A DNA stretch of 64,000 nt from Streptomyces rimosus (GCF_008704655.1 NZ_CP023688.1:4278001-4342000), one strand, 5' to 3'; positions 1 to 8,253 are shown, numbered from the stretch's first letter. Program-made: numbers and translations. The notes: generated by a model not told the origin, from the letters alone.

Positions 1-914
1 TCCGGCACGCGGACCTCGTCACCGAGCAGCAGCCGCACCCCCAGGCGCTCTACGAGCGCTGGGAGAAGCAGCAGTGGTCCGCCCAGGCCATCGAACTGGA
101 GCCGGACCGCGAGGACTTCGACAAGCGGCTGCCGCGCTCCGCGCGCAAGGCGATCGAGGAGTCCATCGCCACCTTCATCATCGGCGAGTACACCGGCCTG
201 GACCTGCTCGGCCCCATCCTGACCGGCGCCCCCGAGGAGCGCGACCACCTCTACCTCGGCACCCAGATCGCCGACGAGACCCGGCACACCCAGCTGATGC
301 TGCGCCTCGGCGAGGAGCTGCTCGGCCTGGATTCCGACCCCAAGCGGATGCTCGTCCAGGCGTGGAACATGGTCACCCCGCCGCACCGGGACCTCAGCCG
401 CCTGGAGACCGAGGTCATCCGCGAACTCCAGGAACACCCCTCGGACTACCGGCGCTGGCTGCGCGCCGTGGCGCTCTTCCACCTGATCACCGAGGGCGTG
501 CTCGCCCTGGTCGGCCAGCGCGCCATCGTCAACTCGCTGCACGGCGTACCGCTGCTGGCCGGGGTGAAGGCCGGCTTCACCGCGATGGCCCGCGACGAGT
601 CCCGGCACGTCAGCTTCGGCCTGCACGCCCTGCGCATCGGGATCAAGGAGGGCTACGGCGACGACATCCGCGAGGTCATCGAGCAGGCCGCGCCGATCGC
701 CCTGAACATCGAGGAGGGCGGCCAGGTCGACGACGCCCCGCAGGGGCTGACCATGAAGCAGCTCGGCATCGAGAGCCTGTACCGGCAGCTCCGCCTCATC
801 GGCATCGAGCGGCAGTTCGCGGACCACGTCGTGGCGCTGTCCATGCCCACGCCGGCCGCCGCCGAAGACGCCGAGGCCGCCGGGAACGCCGAGAACACCG
901 CCTCGCACTCCTGA
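1..914 (+). CDS. Diiron R2-like oxygenase, 5-prime end missing
   Basis: The reading frame is open from base 3, so the start lies before the window; about 303 residues are visible. It is a ferritin-like helical protein of the ribonucleotide reductase R2 / R2-like oxidase superfamily. The six expected iron ligands can be seen in order: the Glu of IIGEYTG, the Glu and His of DETRHTQ, the Glu of HLITEG, and the Glu and His of DESRHVSFG. The C-terminal 25 residues are Ala/Glu-rich and probably disordered. An acyl carrier protein gene follows 69 bases later and a P450 after that, so I infer an oxygenase or desaturase acting on a carrier-bound substrate rather than a true nucleotide reductase. No R1 subunit is present in the window. 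Substrate unknown. Confidence 0.8.
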   Translation, partial: RHADLVTEQQPHPQALYERWEKQQWSAQAIELEPDREDFDKRLPRSARKAIEESIATFIIGEYTGLDLLGPILTGAPEERDHLYLGTQIADETRHTQLMLRLGEELLGLDSDPKRMLVQAWNMVTPPHRDLSRLETEVIRELQEHPSDYRRWLRAVALFHLITEGVLALVGQRAIVNSLHGVPLLAGVKAGFTAMARDESRHVSFGLHALRIGIKEGYGDDIREVIEQAAPIALNIEEGGQVDDAPQGLTMKQLGIESLYRQLRLIGIERQFADHVVALSMPTPAAAEDAEAAGNAENTASHS

Positions 915-983
915 CCCGCCCGGACGCGCCCGCGCGTCCACCGCACCCCGAGCCACACCCCACACCACAGAGAGGTAACCACC

Positions 984-1229
984 ATGACGCGTGAAGAGAT
1001 CATCGCCGGACTCGCCGAGATCCTCAACGAGGTCGCCGACGTCGAACCCGCCGAGGTGAGCGAGGAGAAGGCCTTCATCGAGGACCTGGACGTCGACTCG
1101 CTGGCCATGGTCGAGGTCATCGTCGCCGTCGAGGAGCGCTTCGGCGTCAGCCTCCCCGAGGAGGAGCTGAAGGAGCTGCGCCTGGTCTCCGACATCGTGC
1201 TCCGCGTCGAGAAGCAGCTGACGGCCTGA
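984..1229 (+). CDS. Acyl carrier protein
   Basis: An 81-residue stand-alone carrier protein. The phosphopantetheine attachment serine sits in DLDVDSLAMVEV, near residue 39, with the usual acidic helix before it and the EERFGVSLPEEEL helix after it. The ATG is preceded by GAGAGGTAACCACC, a good ribosome-binding site. It lies between the diiron oxygenase and the P450, so it probably carries the intermediate that those enzymes oxidise. No ketosynthase or adenylation domain is seen in the window, so what is loaded on it is unknown. A strong hairpin follows its stop codon. Confidence 0.92.
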   Translation: MTREEIIAGLAEILNEVADVEPAEVSEEKAFIEDLDVDSLAMVEVIVAVEERFGVSLPEEELKELRLVSDIVLRVEKQLTA

Positions 1230-1255
1230 GCGCCGCGGCGGCCCGCACCAGACCG

Positions 1256-1293
1256 GTGCGCCCCGCCCCTGCCCCCGAAGGGGCGGGGCGCAC
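1256..1293 (+). terminator. Strong hairpin after the ACP gene
   Basis: Perfect 14-base arms (GTGCGCCCCGCCCC and its complement) with a 10-base loop, 26 bases after the ACP stop and ending 19 bases before the P450 start. The stem abuts the P450 ribosome-binding site CCAGGAGGCACC. It may end most transcripts after the ACP gene or act as an attenuator or transcript-stabilising stem within one operon. There is no clear T-run, as is common in Streptomyces. Confidence 0.75.
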
Positions 1294-1312
1294 CTTCCAG
1301 CCAGGAGGCACC

Positions 1313-2542
1313 ATGAGCGACCCGGCCGCGGTACGCCGGGCCCTGCGCGCGCTGTTCAGCCCGCTGGGCTGCCCCGACCCGTACCCGCACTACGCGGTGC
1401 TGCGGGAGCACGGGCCGGTCTCCCGGCTGCCGGACGGCACCGTCGTCGTCAGCCGGCACGCCGACTGCGACCGCGTGCTGCGCGATCCGCTCTTCCGGGT
1501 CGAGGACGACGCGTACCTCGCCCGTACCTGGCCCGAGGGCCGCGACCACCTCAGCGTCTTCTCCCTGATGGGCGAGATGGTCAACCAGAACTCGCCGCAC
1601 CACGAGCGGCTGCGCCGCCTGGTGGGCCGCGCCTTCACCCCGCGCCGGGTGGCCGGGCTGCGGCCCGCGGTGGAGAAGCTGGTCGACGGCCTGCTGGACG
1701 GCCTCGCCGAACGGGCCGCCGGGGGCGCTCCGGTGGATCTGATGGAGCACTTCGCGCTGCCGCTGCCGATCACCGTCATCGGCGAGCTGCTCGGCATCCC
1801 CGAGGAGGACCGCGCCTGGTTCGCGCCGCGCGTGCAGGCCGTCACCTCCGCGATCGAGCAGAACCTCGCCGGGGAGGCGCTGGAGCGCGCGGACGAGGCC
1901 ACCGCGGAGCTGTGGGACCGGCTCGGCGCGCTGGCCGCCCGGCGCCAGGAGGACCCGCGCGCCGACCTGGTCAGCACGCTCATCGCGGTACGCGAGGAGG
2001 ACGGCGACCGGCTCACCCGGCGCGAACTGCTCGCCAACCTGGTGCTGCTGTACTCCGCCGGCTACGAGACCACCAGCAACCTCATCGGCAACGGCACGGC
2101 CGTCCTGCTGGACCGCCCGGACCTGCTCGCGCGGCTGCGCGGCGAGCCGGAGCGGATCGACGCCTGGGTCGAGGAGATGCTGCGCTTCGACCCGCCCATC
2201 CAGATCGCCTCCCGCTGGGCGGGGGAGGACACCGAGCTGGGCGGGGTGGCCGTGGCGCAGGGCTCCCAAGTGGTGGCCCTGCTCGCCAGCGCCAACCGCG
2301 ATCCTGCGCGCCACGGGGACCCGGACGTCTTCCGGCCGGACCGGGCGCCGGGCGGCTCGCTCACCTTCGGCGCGGGCGCGCACTACTGCCTGGGCGCCGC
2401 ACTGGCCCGCCTGGAGGCGGCCATCGCCTTCCCCCGGCTGCTGGCCCGCTTCCCCTCGATCGCGCACGCGGGCACCGGGGCGCCGCGCAACCGTATGACG
2501 TCCCTGCGCGGCTACGCCGAGCTGCCCCTGCTCCTGTCGTGA
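1313..2542 (+). CDS. Cytochrome P450
   Basis: A 409-residue soluble bacterial P450. The I-helix oxygen-activation motif AGYETT is near residue 250, the ExxR pair is in EEMLRFDPP near 287-290, and the haem loop FGAGAHYCLG has its cysteine ligand near residue 359. Length and motifs match the CYP105/CYP107-like families of actinomycetes, but the exact family cannot be assigned by eye. The ATG at 1313 is chosen because AGGAGG lies just upstream. Third in line after the diiron enzyme and ACP, it is probably a tailoring hydroxylase. No ferredoxin gene is nearby, so electrons likely come from elsewhere in the genome. Confidence 0.9.
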   Translation: MSDPAAVRRALRALFSPLGCPDPYPHYAVLREHGPVSRLPDGTVVVSRHADCDRVLRDPLFRVEDDAYLARTWPEGRDHLSVFSLMGEMVNQNSPHHERLRRLVGRAFTPRRVAGLRPAVEKLVDGLLDGLAERAAGGAPVDLMEHFALPLPITVIGELLGIPEEDRAWFAPRVQAVTSAIEQNLAGEALERADEATAELWDRLGALAARRQEDPRADLVSTLIAVREEDGDRLTRRELLANLVLLYSAGYETTSNLIGNGTAVLLDRPDLLARLRGEPERIDAWVEEMLRFDPPIQIASRWAGEDTELGGVAVAQGSQVVALLASANRDPARHGDPDVFRPDRAPGGSLTFGAGAHYCLGAALARLEAAIAFPRLLARFPSIAHAGTGAPRNRMTSLRGYAELPLLLS

Positions 2543-2565
2543 ACGGCTCCCGCCCGGAAACACGG

Positions 2566-2604
2566 CACCGCCGTACGGGGAGCGTTCTCGCCCGTACGGC
2601 GGTG
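2566..2604. terminator. Bidirectional terminator between convergent genes
   Basis: Arms CACCGCCGTACGGG and CCCGTACGGCGGTG form a perfect 14-bp stem with an 11-base loop. It sits between the converging P450 gene and MFS-2TM gene and can serve both. Confidence 0.8.
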
Positions 2605-2629
2605 GAGCGGGGGCCACGCGGTGCGGCTC

Positions 2630-4225
2630 CTAGGAGGACTTGGCCTTCTTCTCGCGCGGCCAGATCGTGTACGACCACGACCAGATCGTGTCGATGATCC
2701 AGATGGTCAGCCAGATGCGGCCGATCCACACCAGCGGGCCGCGGTGCTCGTCGGGCACCTCGTCGTTGGTGAACTGCCACACGATCCAGTTGGACTTCAG
2801 CGCCCACAGGATCACGTTCCCCACGAGGAACGCCGCCGTGTGGATGAGCCAGTCCCGCCGCTCCTTGCGGGCGTGCTCCTTCGGCGAGAGGGCACCGTCC
2901 TTCGACGGCGCCGCGGTGTCCTGCTTCTCCATGTCCATGGCAGTGCGGTCCTCTTCCTCGGGTTTCTCGTGCGGGTTATCGGTCGTGGCGGCGACGGCGG
3001 CCGGAGCGGCCGTCCCGCCGGTCTCGGGGGCCCGTACCGTCTCGGGCAGCTTCAGTACGCGGATGGCGTACGGCACGACGACGGCCCCCACGACCGACCC
3101 GCCCGCCGCCACACAGCAGGCGGTGGCCCAGCCCAGCTGCTCGTAGACCACGCCCATCAGCGCGGGCCCGACGACGACGCCGGACAGCCGCGCGCTCTCG
3201 TACAGGCCCATCCCCCGGCCGACGCGCTTGCCGGCGGCGGCCGCGACGGTGGCCTGTTCCACCGGGATCTGCGCGGCGAAGCAGGCGGCGGCCACCGCCC
3301 ACAGGACCGCGACGGCGACCGGGGTGGCCACGAAGCCGAGCCCGGCCGCGAACAGGGCGCTCGCCAGGAACGCGATGACCATGGTCCGGGTGCGGCCGAG
3401 CCGGTCGGTGAGGTGGTGGGTGTGCTCGGGCAGCAGGATGAACACCACGAATCCGGGCGCGAAGACCATGGCGATCTCGTTGGGCGTCAGCCCCAGGTCG
3501 CCTTGCAGGCGCAGCAGCAGGAGCATCCACAGCCCGGCCTCGGCGGCGGCCGTCACGGCGGACACCACCATCAGGGGGAAAAGCCGCAGGCGGGTCTTAC
3601 GGTCCCGTAGCGCGTCTTCGGTGTCGTCGGTGTCGTCGTCGGCCGCGTCCGGGGCCGTCTCCCGACTGCCCGTCCCCTTGAGCAACGCGGCCGTCGCCCA
3701 TACGCAGGCCGCGCAGCCCAGCCAGAACAGCAGCGGATAGCCGCCGCGTTCCAGCAGGGAGAACGCCACCAGGTAGCCGATGAAGGCGCCCTGGCCCTCG
3801 GCCGACAGCAACTTGCCGTACGCGCTGGTGTGGTTGGTGGCCCGCCGGCCGGTCCAGGCGCGCAGGCCGACCCAGAACAGCGCGCCGCCCGCACCGCCCA
3901 CACCCGACGCGACGAAGGCCAGGGGCAGGTTGTCGGCGAGGGCGTACCCGGCGAAGGACAGGGCGTACAGGAACGCGCCGGCGGCGGCGACCCGCCGCTG
4001 GTCGAAGCGGTCCGACAGTTCCCCGGCGAGCGGCCGCACGATCAGGGAGAGCACCGCCTCGACGGCGACTAGCGCGCCGACCACCGAGGCGCCCGCCTTC
4101 AGCGTCGATCCGGCCCACAGCGGCAGCAGGAAGTCCAGCACCTCGGCGGGAGCGCTGGCGAACATGGCCGCCGAGAGCACCCGGCGGCCGGCCGGGGTGC
4201 CCAGGGCGTCGGTGGGCGCGCTCAC
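2630..4225 (-). CDS. MFS transporter fused to a C-terminal 2TM domain
   Basis: A 531-residue membrane protein. Residues 1 to about 410 form a major facilitator with some twelve hydrophobic segments and a motif-A loop, GELSDRFDQRR. An acidic loop (DAADDDTDDTEDAL) separates the two halves. After a disordered linker of about 40 residues comes a separate domain. It has a basic entry (KEHARKERRDWLIHTAAFL) and two Trp-rich hydrophobic segments, like the small bacterial 2TM domain. Both parts are in one frame with no stop. A GGAAGAGGACC upstream of an in-frame ATG (ATGGACATG) could also allow separate synthesis of the tail. The GTG start overlaps the TGA of the acyltransferase gene (GTGA), so translation is coupled. 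Likely role: export of the cluster product. Confidence 0.78.
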   Translation of the reverse strand: MSAPTDALGTPAGRRVLSAAMFASAPAEVLDFLLPLWAGSTLKAGASVVGALVAVEAVLSLIVRPLAGELSDRFDQRRVAAAGAFLYALSFAGYALADNLPLAFVASGVGGAGGALFWVGLRAWTGRRATNHTSAYGKLLSAEGQGAFIGYLVAFSLLERGGYPLLFWLGCAACVWATAALLKGTGSRETAPDAADDDTDDTEDALRDRKTRLRLFPLMVVSAVTAAAEAGLWMLLLLRLQGDLGLTPNEIAMVFAPGFVVFILLPEHTHHLTDRLGRTRTMVIAFLASALFAAGLGFVATPVAVAVLWAVAAACFAAQIPVEQATVAAAAGKRVGRGMGLYESARLSGVVVGPALMGVVYEQLGWATACCVAAGGSVVGAVVVPYAIRVLKLPETVRAPETGGTAAPAAVAATTDNPHEKPEEEDRTAMDMEKQDTAAPSKDGALSPKEHARKERRDWLIHTAAFLVGNVILWALKSNWIVWQFTNDEVPDEHRGPLVWIGRIWLTIWIIDTIWSWSYTIWPREKKAKSS

Positions 4226-5124
4226 GCTTCGAGCGCCATCTTCGGCGTGATCACCTTGGTGGGGAAGGAGTTGTTGGTGATCCGGGCGAACATGTTGCGC
4301 GGGCCCGGTATCCACACCTCGTCCACCTCCGCCGTCCGCAGGCCGCGCAGGATCGTGGCCCAGTGGACCGGTGTCGTCCAGCCGTCCAGCAGGTCCTGCT
4401 TGATCTCCTCGGCGTCGGTGAGCAGCCGCCCGTCCACGTCGGAGACGACCGGGATGTGCGCGGTGCGCCACTCGACGGTGCCGTACGCCTCGTCGTGCAG
4501 GCGGGTGCGCAGCCCGGCGACGGCGGAGCAGTGCTCGGCCCGGTTCATCGTGTAGAAGGGGAAACCGCCTTCCTCGCGGACCCGTTGCTCGAAGCGTTCC
4601 AGGGTGTTCAGCGTCGCGGAGACGGCGTGCACCTCCTCGTCGAGTACCACCGACAGCTCGGCCCACTCACCGCGCTCGTGCACCTCGGCCACCAGCTGCT
4701 GCACCTTGTCGTGCGGCAGCCGGTAGAAGAAGTGGCAGCCCAGCGGCTCGTCGAGGGTGTCGAAGTAGTCCGTCTCGACGGCGACGCTGCGGCGGATCAG
4801 CCGCAGCGCGTCCGGGTAGCGGAGGGCGCCCGCCCACACCGCCGCCATGAACGCGCCGAAGCTCTGCCCGCCGCAGGCGGCCGGGCGGGCGCCGTGCTTC
4901 TCCTCGGCCCAGTCGGCGAGCGCCAGGGTCAGCGCCATGAACCCGGCCTCGAACACTTCCCATTCGTAGATCGACGCCTCGCGGTAGGCGTCCGCGAGGC
5001 AGTAGCCGAGGACCTCGTCGGCCTCGGCGAAGCGTCGTTTGGCGTGTTCGTTGGTGGTCACGAAGGGGCTGATGGCGTCGAACCGGGTGGGAATGAGCCC
5101 GGGGAAGAAGAGCGCGACGGGCAT
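4222..5124 (-). CDS. FabD-like acyltransferase
   Basis: A 300-residue protein of the malonyl-CoA:ACP acyltransferase fold. The nucleophile is in CGGQSFGAF (Ser88) and the catalytic His in AEHCSAV (His198). The later segment PVVSDVDGR matches the conserved strand of the family. The usual N-terminal FPGQGSQ oxyanion loop is replaced by FPGLIPTRF, and the ordinary GHSLG is GQSFG, so it is a divergent member. An Arg that could bind an acyl carboxylate is kept in LIRRSVAVE. The ATG at 5124 is preceded by AGGAC. It lies between the ThDP enzyme and the exporter in a coupled operon and presumably loads or transfers an acyl group on the nearby carrier protein. It could instead act as a thioesterase-like editing enzyme. 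Confidence 0.8.
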   Translation of the reverse strand: MPVALFFPGLIPTRFDAISPFVTTNEHAKRRFAEADEVLGYCLADAYREASIYEWEVFEAGFMALTLALADWAEEKHGARPAACGGQSFGAFMAAVWAGALRYPDALRLIRRSVAVETDYFDTLDEPLGCHFFYRLPHDKVQQLVAEVHERGEWAELSVVLDEEVHAVSATLNTLERFEQRVREEGGFPFYTMNRAEHCSAVAGLRTRLHDEAYGTVEWRTAHIPVVSDVDGRLLTDAEEIKQDLLDGWTTPVHWATILRGLRTAEVDEVWIPGPRNMFARITNNSFPTKVITPKMALEA

Positions 5125-5176
5125 GCGGCGTCCTGTTCTGCTGGTCTCGACGAGTCGGTCGGTCTCGGCGAGTCGG

Positions 5177-6895
5177 TCATTCGTCCTCACGCAACGGGAA
5201 GTCGCCGGCGGGTCCGGCCATCCCGGGCGGGCTGTCGGCGAGCCGGACCCCGACCTCCACCGCCGCGGCGGTTCCCGACGCGCAGTGCTGCCACGCGGCG
5301 GAAAGGACGCGATCGAGATCGCCGGGGTTGTCAGCGCGCCAGTACTTGAGGCCGTACGCGGCGGCCAGGCCCTCGTTGCCGGTGGGCCGGTCGGCGGTGA
5401 ACGCGAAGCGCGAGCCGCTGCCGGACACCCGGTCGAGGTTGGTCTGGAGCCAGCCGTACCCGCCGTTGTCGAGCACGACGTACAGCACCCCGGCGCCCGC
5501 GTCGGCGAGCGTGGGCAGTTCGCTGCGGAAGAGGTTGAAGGCGCCGTCGCCTGCCACCGAGACGACGGGGCGCCCCGGCTCGGCCAGGGCCACACCGAGC
5601 GCGGCGGCCGCGCCGAAGCCCAGCGGGGTCTGTTCGCTCGGCACCACCGAGCCGCCGCGCGCGCCGCAGGTCCAGTGCGGGTGGAAGTAGGACCACATGT
5701 CCTGGAGGCCGTTCTCCTGCACCAGGACGCGGTCTTCGGGTACGGCACGGCCGAGCGCCGCCAGGACGCGGCTGACCGGGACGCCGCCGCTGTCCTTGGC
5801 CGTACGGTCGGCCTCAAGGGCCCGCTCGTCGGCGCGCGCGGCGAGCGCCTGGCGCACTTCGCTTACGCGGTCCGTCCAGGCGGCGTCGGGGGTGTGCCCG
5901 GCCAGCAGGCCGGTCCAAGCGTGCACGGTGCGCGCAACGTCGCCCAGGACGCCGATGCCGGGCCGGGCGGTCACCAGGCCGTCCTCGCCGGACACCACCT
6001 GGATCACCGGCAGTTGGTCCGCGTCCGGCCAGCCGAAGGTGGCGGTCTCTTCCAGGCGGCTGCCGAGCGCGATCACCAGGTCGGTCTCCTGCCACAGCCG
6101 GTCGACCGGCGCGACGGTGTAGAGGCCGGAGACGCCGCAGAACAGCGGGTGGTCCTCGGCGACCGTGCCGCGCCCGGAGGCGGTGGTGAACAGGCCCGCG
6201 CCGAGGAGTTCGGCGAACGCCTCCAGCGAGCGGTCCGCGTTGCGGTGCCGGGCGCCACCGCCGACGAGCAGCAGCGGGCGCCGGGCGGCGGCGATGCGGG
6301 CGGCGGTGTCGGCCAGTACATCCGGGTCCGGGGTGAGGCGCTGGGCCGCGGCCGGGCGCCAGGGGGCGGTGCGGGTGACCTGCTCGTTCGCGAGGTCTTC
6401 GGGGATCTCGACGTACACCGGCCCCGGAGTGCCGTTGACGGCGACGGCCACGGCCTGGTCGAGGGCCGCGGGCAGCCGGTCGGCGCGGTCCACCCGTACC
6501 GCCCACTTGACCAGCGGGCGTACGGCGGACAGCTGGTCCAGCTCCTGGAACGCGCCGGTGCCCAGCCGCTCCAGCGGGGTGCCCCCGGCGATCAGGACGA
6601 CCGGCGCGGCGGCGGACCGGGCCTCCAGCACGCCGGTGAGCGTGTTGGTCAGGGCCGGGCCCTTGCCCACCGCGCAGACGCCGGGGCGCCCGGACGCCAG
6701 CGCGTAACCGGTCGCCATGAACACGGCGTTGCGCTGGTCGCGGCAGATGACGAAGCGGGTGTCGGTCTGCTCCAGCGCGGCCAGCAGGTCCATGTCGTCG
6801 CCGGGCAGGCCGAAGACGGCCGTGGTGCCCAGGTGCCGCAGGTGGTCGGCGACCGCGTGCCAGGCCGTCGGGTAGGTGTGTGCGCGTTCGTTCAC
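5177..6895 (-). CDS. Thiamine-diphosphate-dependent enzyme, acetolactate-synthase type
   Basis: A 572-residue, three-domain ThDP enzyme of the acetolactate synthase / decarboxylase family. The cofactor-binding signature GDGAFN begins near residue 449 and ends at LDNGGYG. The N-terminal pyrimidine domain starts with AVFGLPGDDMDLLAAL. At the place where the family has its catalytic glutamate (RHEQ in most members) this protein reads CRDQRNAVFMATGYA, putting Gln54 in place of Glu. That would alter ylide formation and is the notable feature here. The GTG start overlaps the stop of the upstream reductase gene (GTGA). The operon context suggests carboligation (acyloin formation) or decarboxylation of a pathway aldehyde or 2-keto acid. 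A role in branched-chain amino acid synthesis is unlikely. Confidence 0.85.
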   Translation of the reverse strand: MNERAHTYPTAWHAVADHLRHLGTTAVFGLPGDDMDLLAALEQTDTRFVICRDQRNAVFMATGYALASGRPGVCAVGKGPALTNTLTGVLEARSAAAPVVLIAGGTPLERLGTGAFQELDQLSAVRPLVKWAVRVDRADRLPAALDQAVAVAVNGTPGPVYVEIPEDLANEQVTRTAPWRPAAAQRLTPDPDVLADTAARIAAARRPLLLVGGGARHRNADRSLEAFAELLGAGLFTTASGRGTVAEDHPLFCGVSGLYTVAPVDRLWQETDLVIALGSRLEETATFGWPDADQLPVIQVVSGEDGLVTARPGIGVLGDVARTVHAWTGLLAGHTPDAAWTDRVSEVRQALAARADERALEADRTAKDSGGVPVSRVLAALGRAVPEDRVLVQENGLQDMWSYFHPHWTCGARGGSVVPSEQTPLGFGAAAALGVALAEPGRPVVSVAGDGAFNLFRSELPTLADAGAGVLYVVLDNGGYGWLQTNLDRVSGSGSRFAFTADRPTGNEGLAAAYGLKYWRADNPGDLDRVLSAAWQHCASGTAAAVEVGVRLADSPPGMAGPAGDFPLREDE

Positions 6896-8133
6896 CGGGG
6901 GGCCTTCGGGTAGTGCTCGGCGACGGCCTTGGAGATCAGGACGGGTTCCGCCCACAGCTCCTCGCCGTCGGTGATGTAGTTGGCCATCCGGCCGAAGCCG
7001 CCGAAGGGCGCGTTGCCGTCGTCGATGGACAGCAGGGTGGTGTCGAGGGTGACGGTGGTGCGGCGGCGCAGCGCGGCCACCAGGTCCGGGGCGTCGCCGT
7101 ACACGCTGGAGCCCAGGGCCCGTTCGGTGAACTGGCCGGTGGTGAGGGTGGCGGCGAGGGCCTGCTCGTCGCGGTAGCCGACGACGTTGAAGACCGGCGC
7201 GAAGAACTCCGGGACCTGCGTGCGCGGGGTCACCTCGTCGCCGACGACGACGGTGGGCTCCATCCGGCGGGTGCGGAAGTCGACATGGCCGCCGTACGCG
7301 ATGTGCTCGCGGTTACGGGCCAGGAACTGGACCGCCTCCTCCAGCGCACCGTCGTAGAAGACCGGCCCGAAGTCGGCGTCGGGGTCGGTGTACGGGCCGT
7401 AGCGCAGGCCCTTGAGTTCGCGGACGAGCCCGTCGAGGAAGGCGTCGCGGAGGTCCTCGTGCACACAGAACAGGTCCGGGCCCAGGCAGTCCTGGCCGGC
7501 GTTGTGGACGCGGATCTCCACGGCGTCGCGCACGGCGCGCTCCACGTCGGCGCCGGGTGCGACGACGAACGGGTTGACGCCGGAGCCGAGGAACAGGAAG
7601 AGCTGCCCCGGGTTGAGCTGGGCCCGGATCTGCTCGGCGTTGTGGTACGCCCCGGTGAACACCACCACGTCGGACGGCAGGACGTGGTCGCGGACGAACT
7701 CGCGCTGGCTGGCGACGGTCAGCTCGATGGGCAGCCGGTGGTGCTCGGCCAGCAGCCGGTGCAGGCGCGCCATCTGGTCCTTGACCTGGCTGGAGGGCCG
7801 GAAGACCAGGTGGTCGGCGTAGAGCGCGGGGACGAGCAGGTACAGCGCGTACGAGTAGAGGATCACGTTGGAGGGCATGAAGACGGCCAGCCGCGGGACC
7901 CGGGCCGGCCGGTACGCATCCACCTCGGCGAGCGCGCCGTCGAGCGTGGCGATGGTCGCCTCGATCTCGTAGCCGGCGGCGCGGTGGGTGGATATCTCAC
8001 ACAGCAGGTCGTGCACGTCGCCGGGGTTGTCGGCCAGCAGGTCCCGCACCGCGCGCAGCGCGGCGAGGCGCCGCGCGTCCGTGGTGCCCTCGGGCACGGT
8101 GGCCGCGGCGGGCAGGACGGGAGCGGAGGTCAT
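6892..8133 (-). CDS. Aldehyde-dehydrogenase-superfamily reductase (acylating type)
   Basis: A 413-residue protein of the aldehyde dehydrogenase fold, shorter than the usual 480-500. The catalytic cysteine is in NAGQDCLGPD (Cys216) and the cofactor loop is VVFTGAYHNAEQI. Where hydrolytic family members have the general-base Glu (LELGG), this one has FLFLGSG, with Phe in its place. Loss of that Glu is typical of acylating members such as LuxC-type reductases, which turn an acyl thioester into an aldehyde. I therefore infer reductive release of an acyl-ACP or acyl-CoA. The ATG overlaps the stop of a 24-codon ORF (ATGA), and its own stop overlaps the ThDP start. The aldehyde would be a natural substrate for that next enzyme. 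Confidence 0.78.
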   Translation of the reverse strand: MTSAPVLPAAATVPEGTTDARRLAALRAVRDLLADNPGDVHDLLCEISTHRAAGYEIEATIATLDGALAEVDAYRPARVPRLAVFMPSNVILYSYALYLLVPALYADHLVFRPSSQVKDQMARLHRLLAEHHRLPIELTVASQREFVRDHVLPSDVVVFTGAYHNAEQIRAQLNPGQLFLFLGSGVNPFVVAPGADVERAVRDAVEIRVHNAGQDCLGPDLFCVHEDLRDAFLDGLVRELKGLRYGPYTDPDADFGPVFYDGALEEAVQFLARNREHIAYGGHVDFRTRRMEPTVVVGDEVTPRTQVPEFFAPVFNVVGYRDEQALAATLTTGQFTERALGSSVYGDAPDLVAALRRRTTVTLDTTLLSIDDGNAPFGGFGRMANYITDGEELWAEPVLISKAVAEHYPKAPR

Positions 8134-8204
8134 GCGCGCACCTCGTCTCGCTCGGCGGACCCACGCTGCACTGGCACGCGCCGCTCGGTGCTGCGCTCAC
8201 TCAT
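8130..8204 (-). CDS. Coupled 24-residue small ORF
   Basis: A short ORF with a strong ribosome-binding site (GGAGGGACAC) before its ATG. It encodes 24 residues beginning MSERSTERRVPVQRG and rich in Arg, Glu and Ser. Its TGA overlaps the ATG of the reductase gene, so ribosomes finishing it would start the next gene. It could be a leader or translational coupler rather than a functional peptide. It has no recognisable family and could be a chance ORF, but the binding site and the exact overlap argue for translation. Confidence 0.5.
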   Translation of the reverse strand: MSERSTERRVPVQRGSAERDEVRA

Positions 8205-8253
8205 GTGTCCCTCCTCGGGGCGTCGACCATAGAGGGCCAGCGTCAGCCAGCTG

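Noticed and set aside
1..914. Class I ribonucleotide reductase small subunit for DNA synthesis
   Set aside because: The diiron ligands fit, but it is in a pathway setting with an ACP and a P450, and no large subunit is adjacent.
653..2617. Long minus-strand open frame over the ACP and P450 genes
   Set aside because: It is antisense to genes with clear motifs, is Arg/Pro/Gly-rich and lacks a domain. Such shadows are expected at this GC content.
5177..6955. Upstream start of the ThDP enzyme at 6955
   Set aside because: That start lies inside the reductase gene and adds 20 unrelated residues. The GTG overlapping the reductase stop is better placed.
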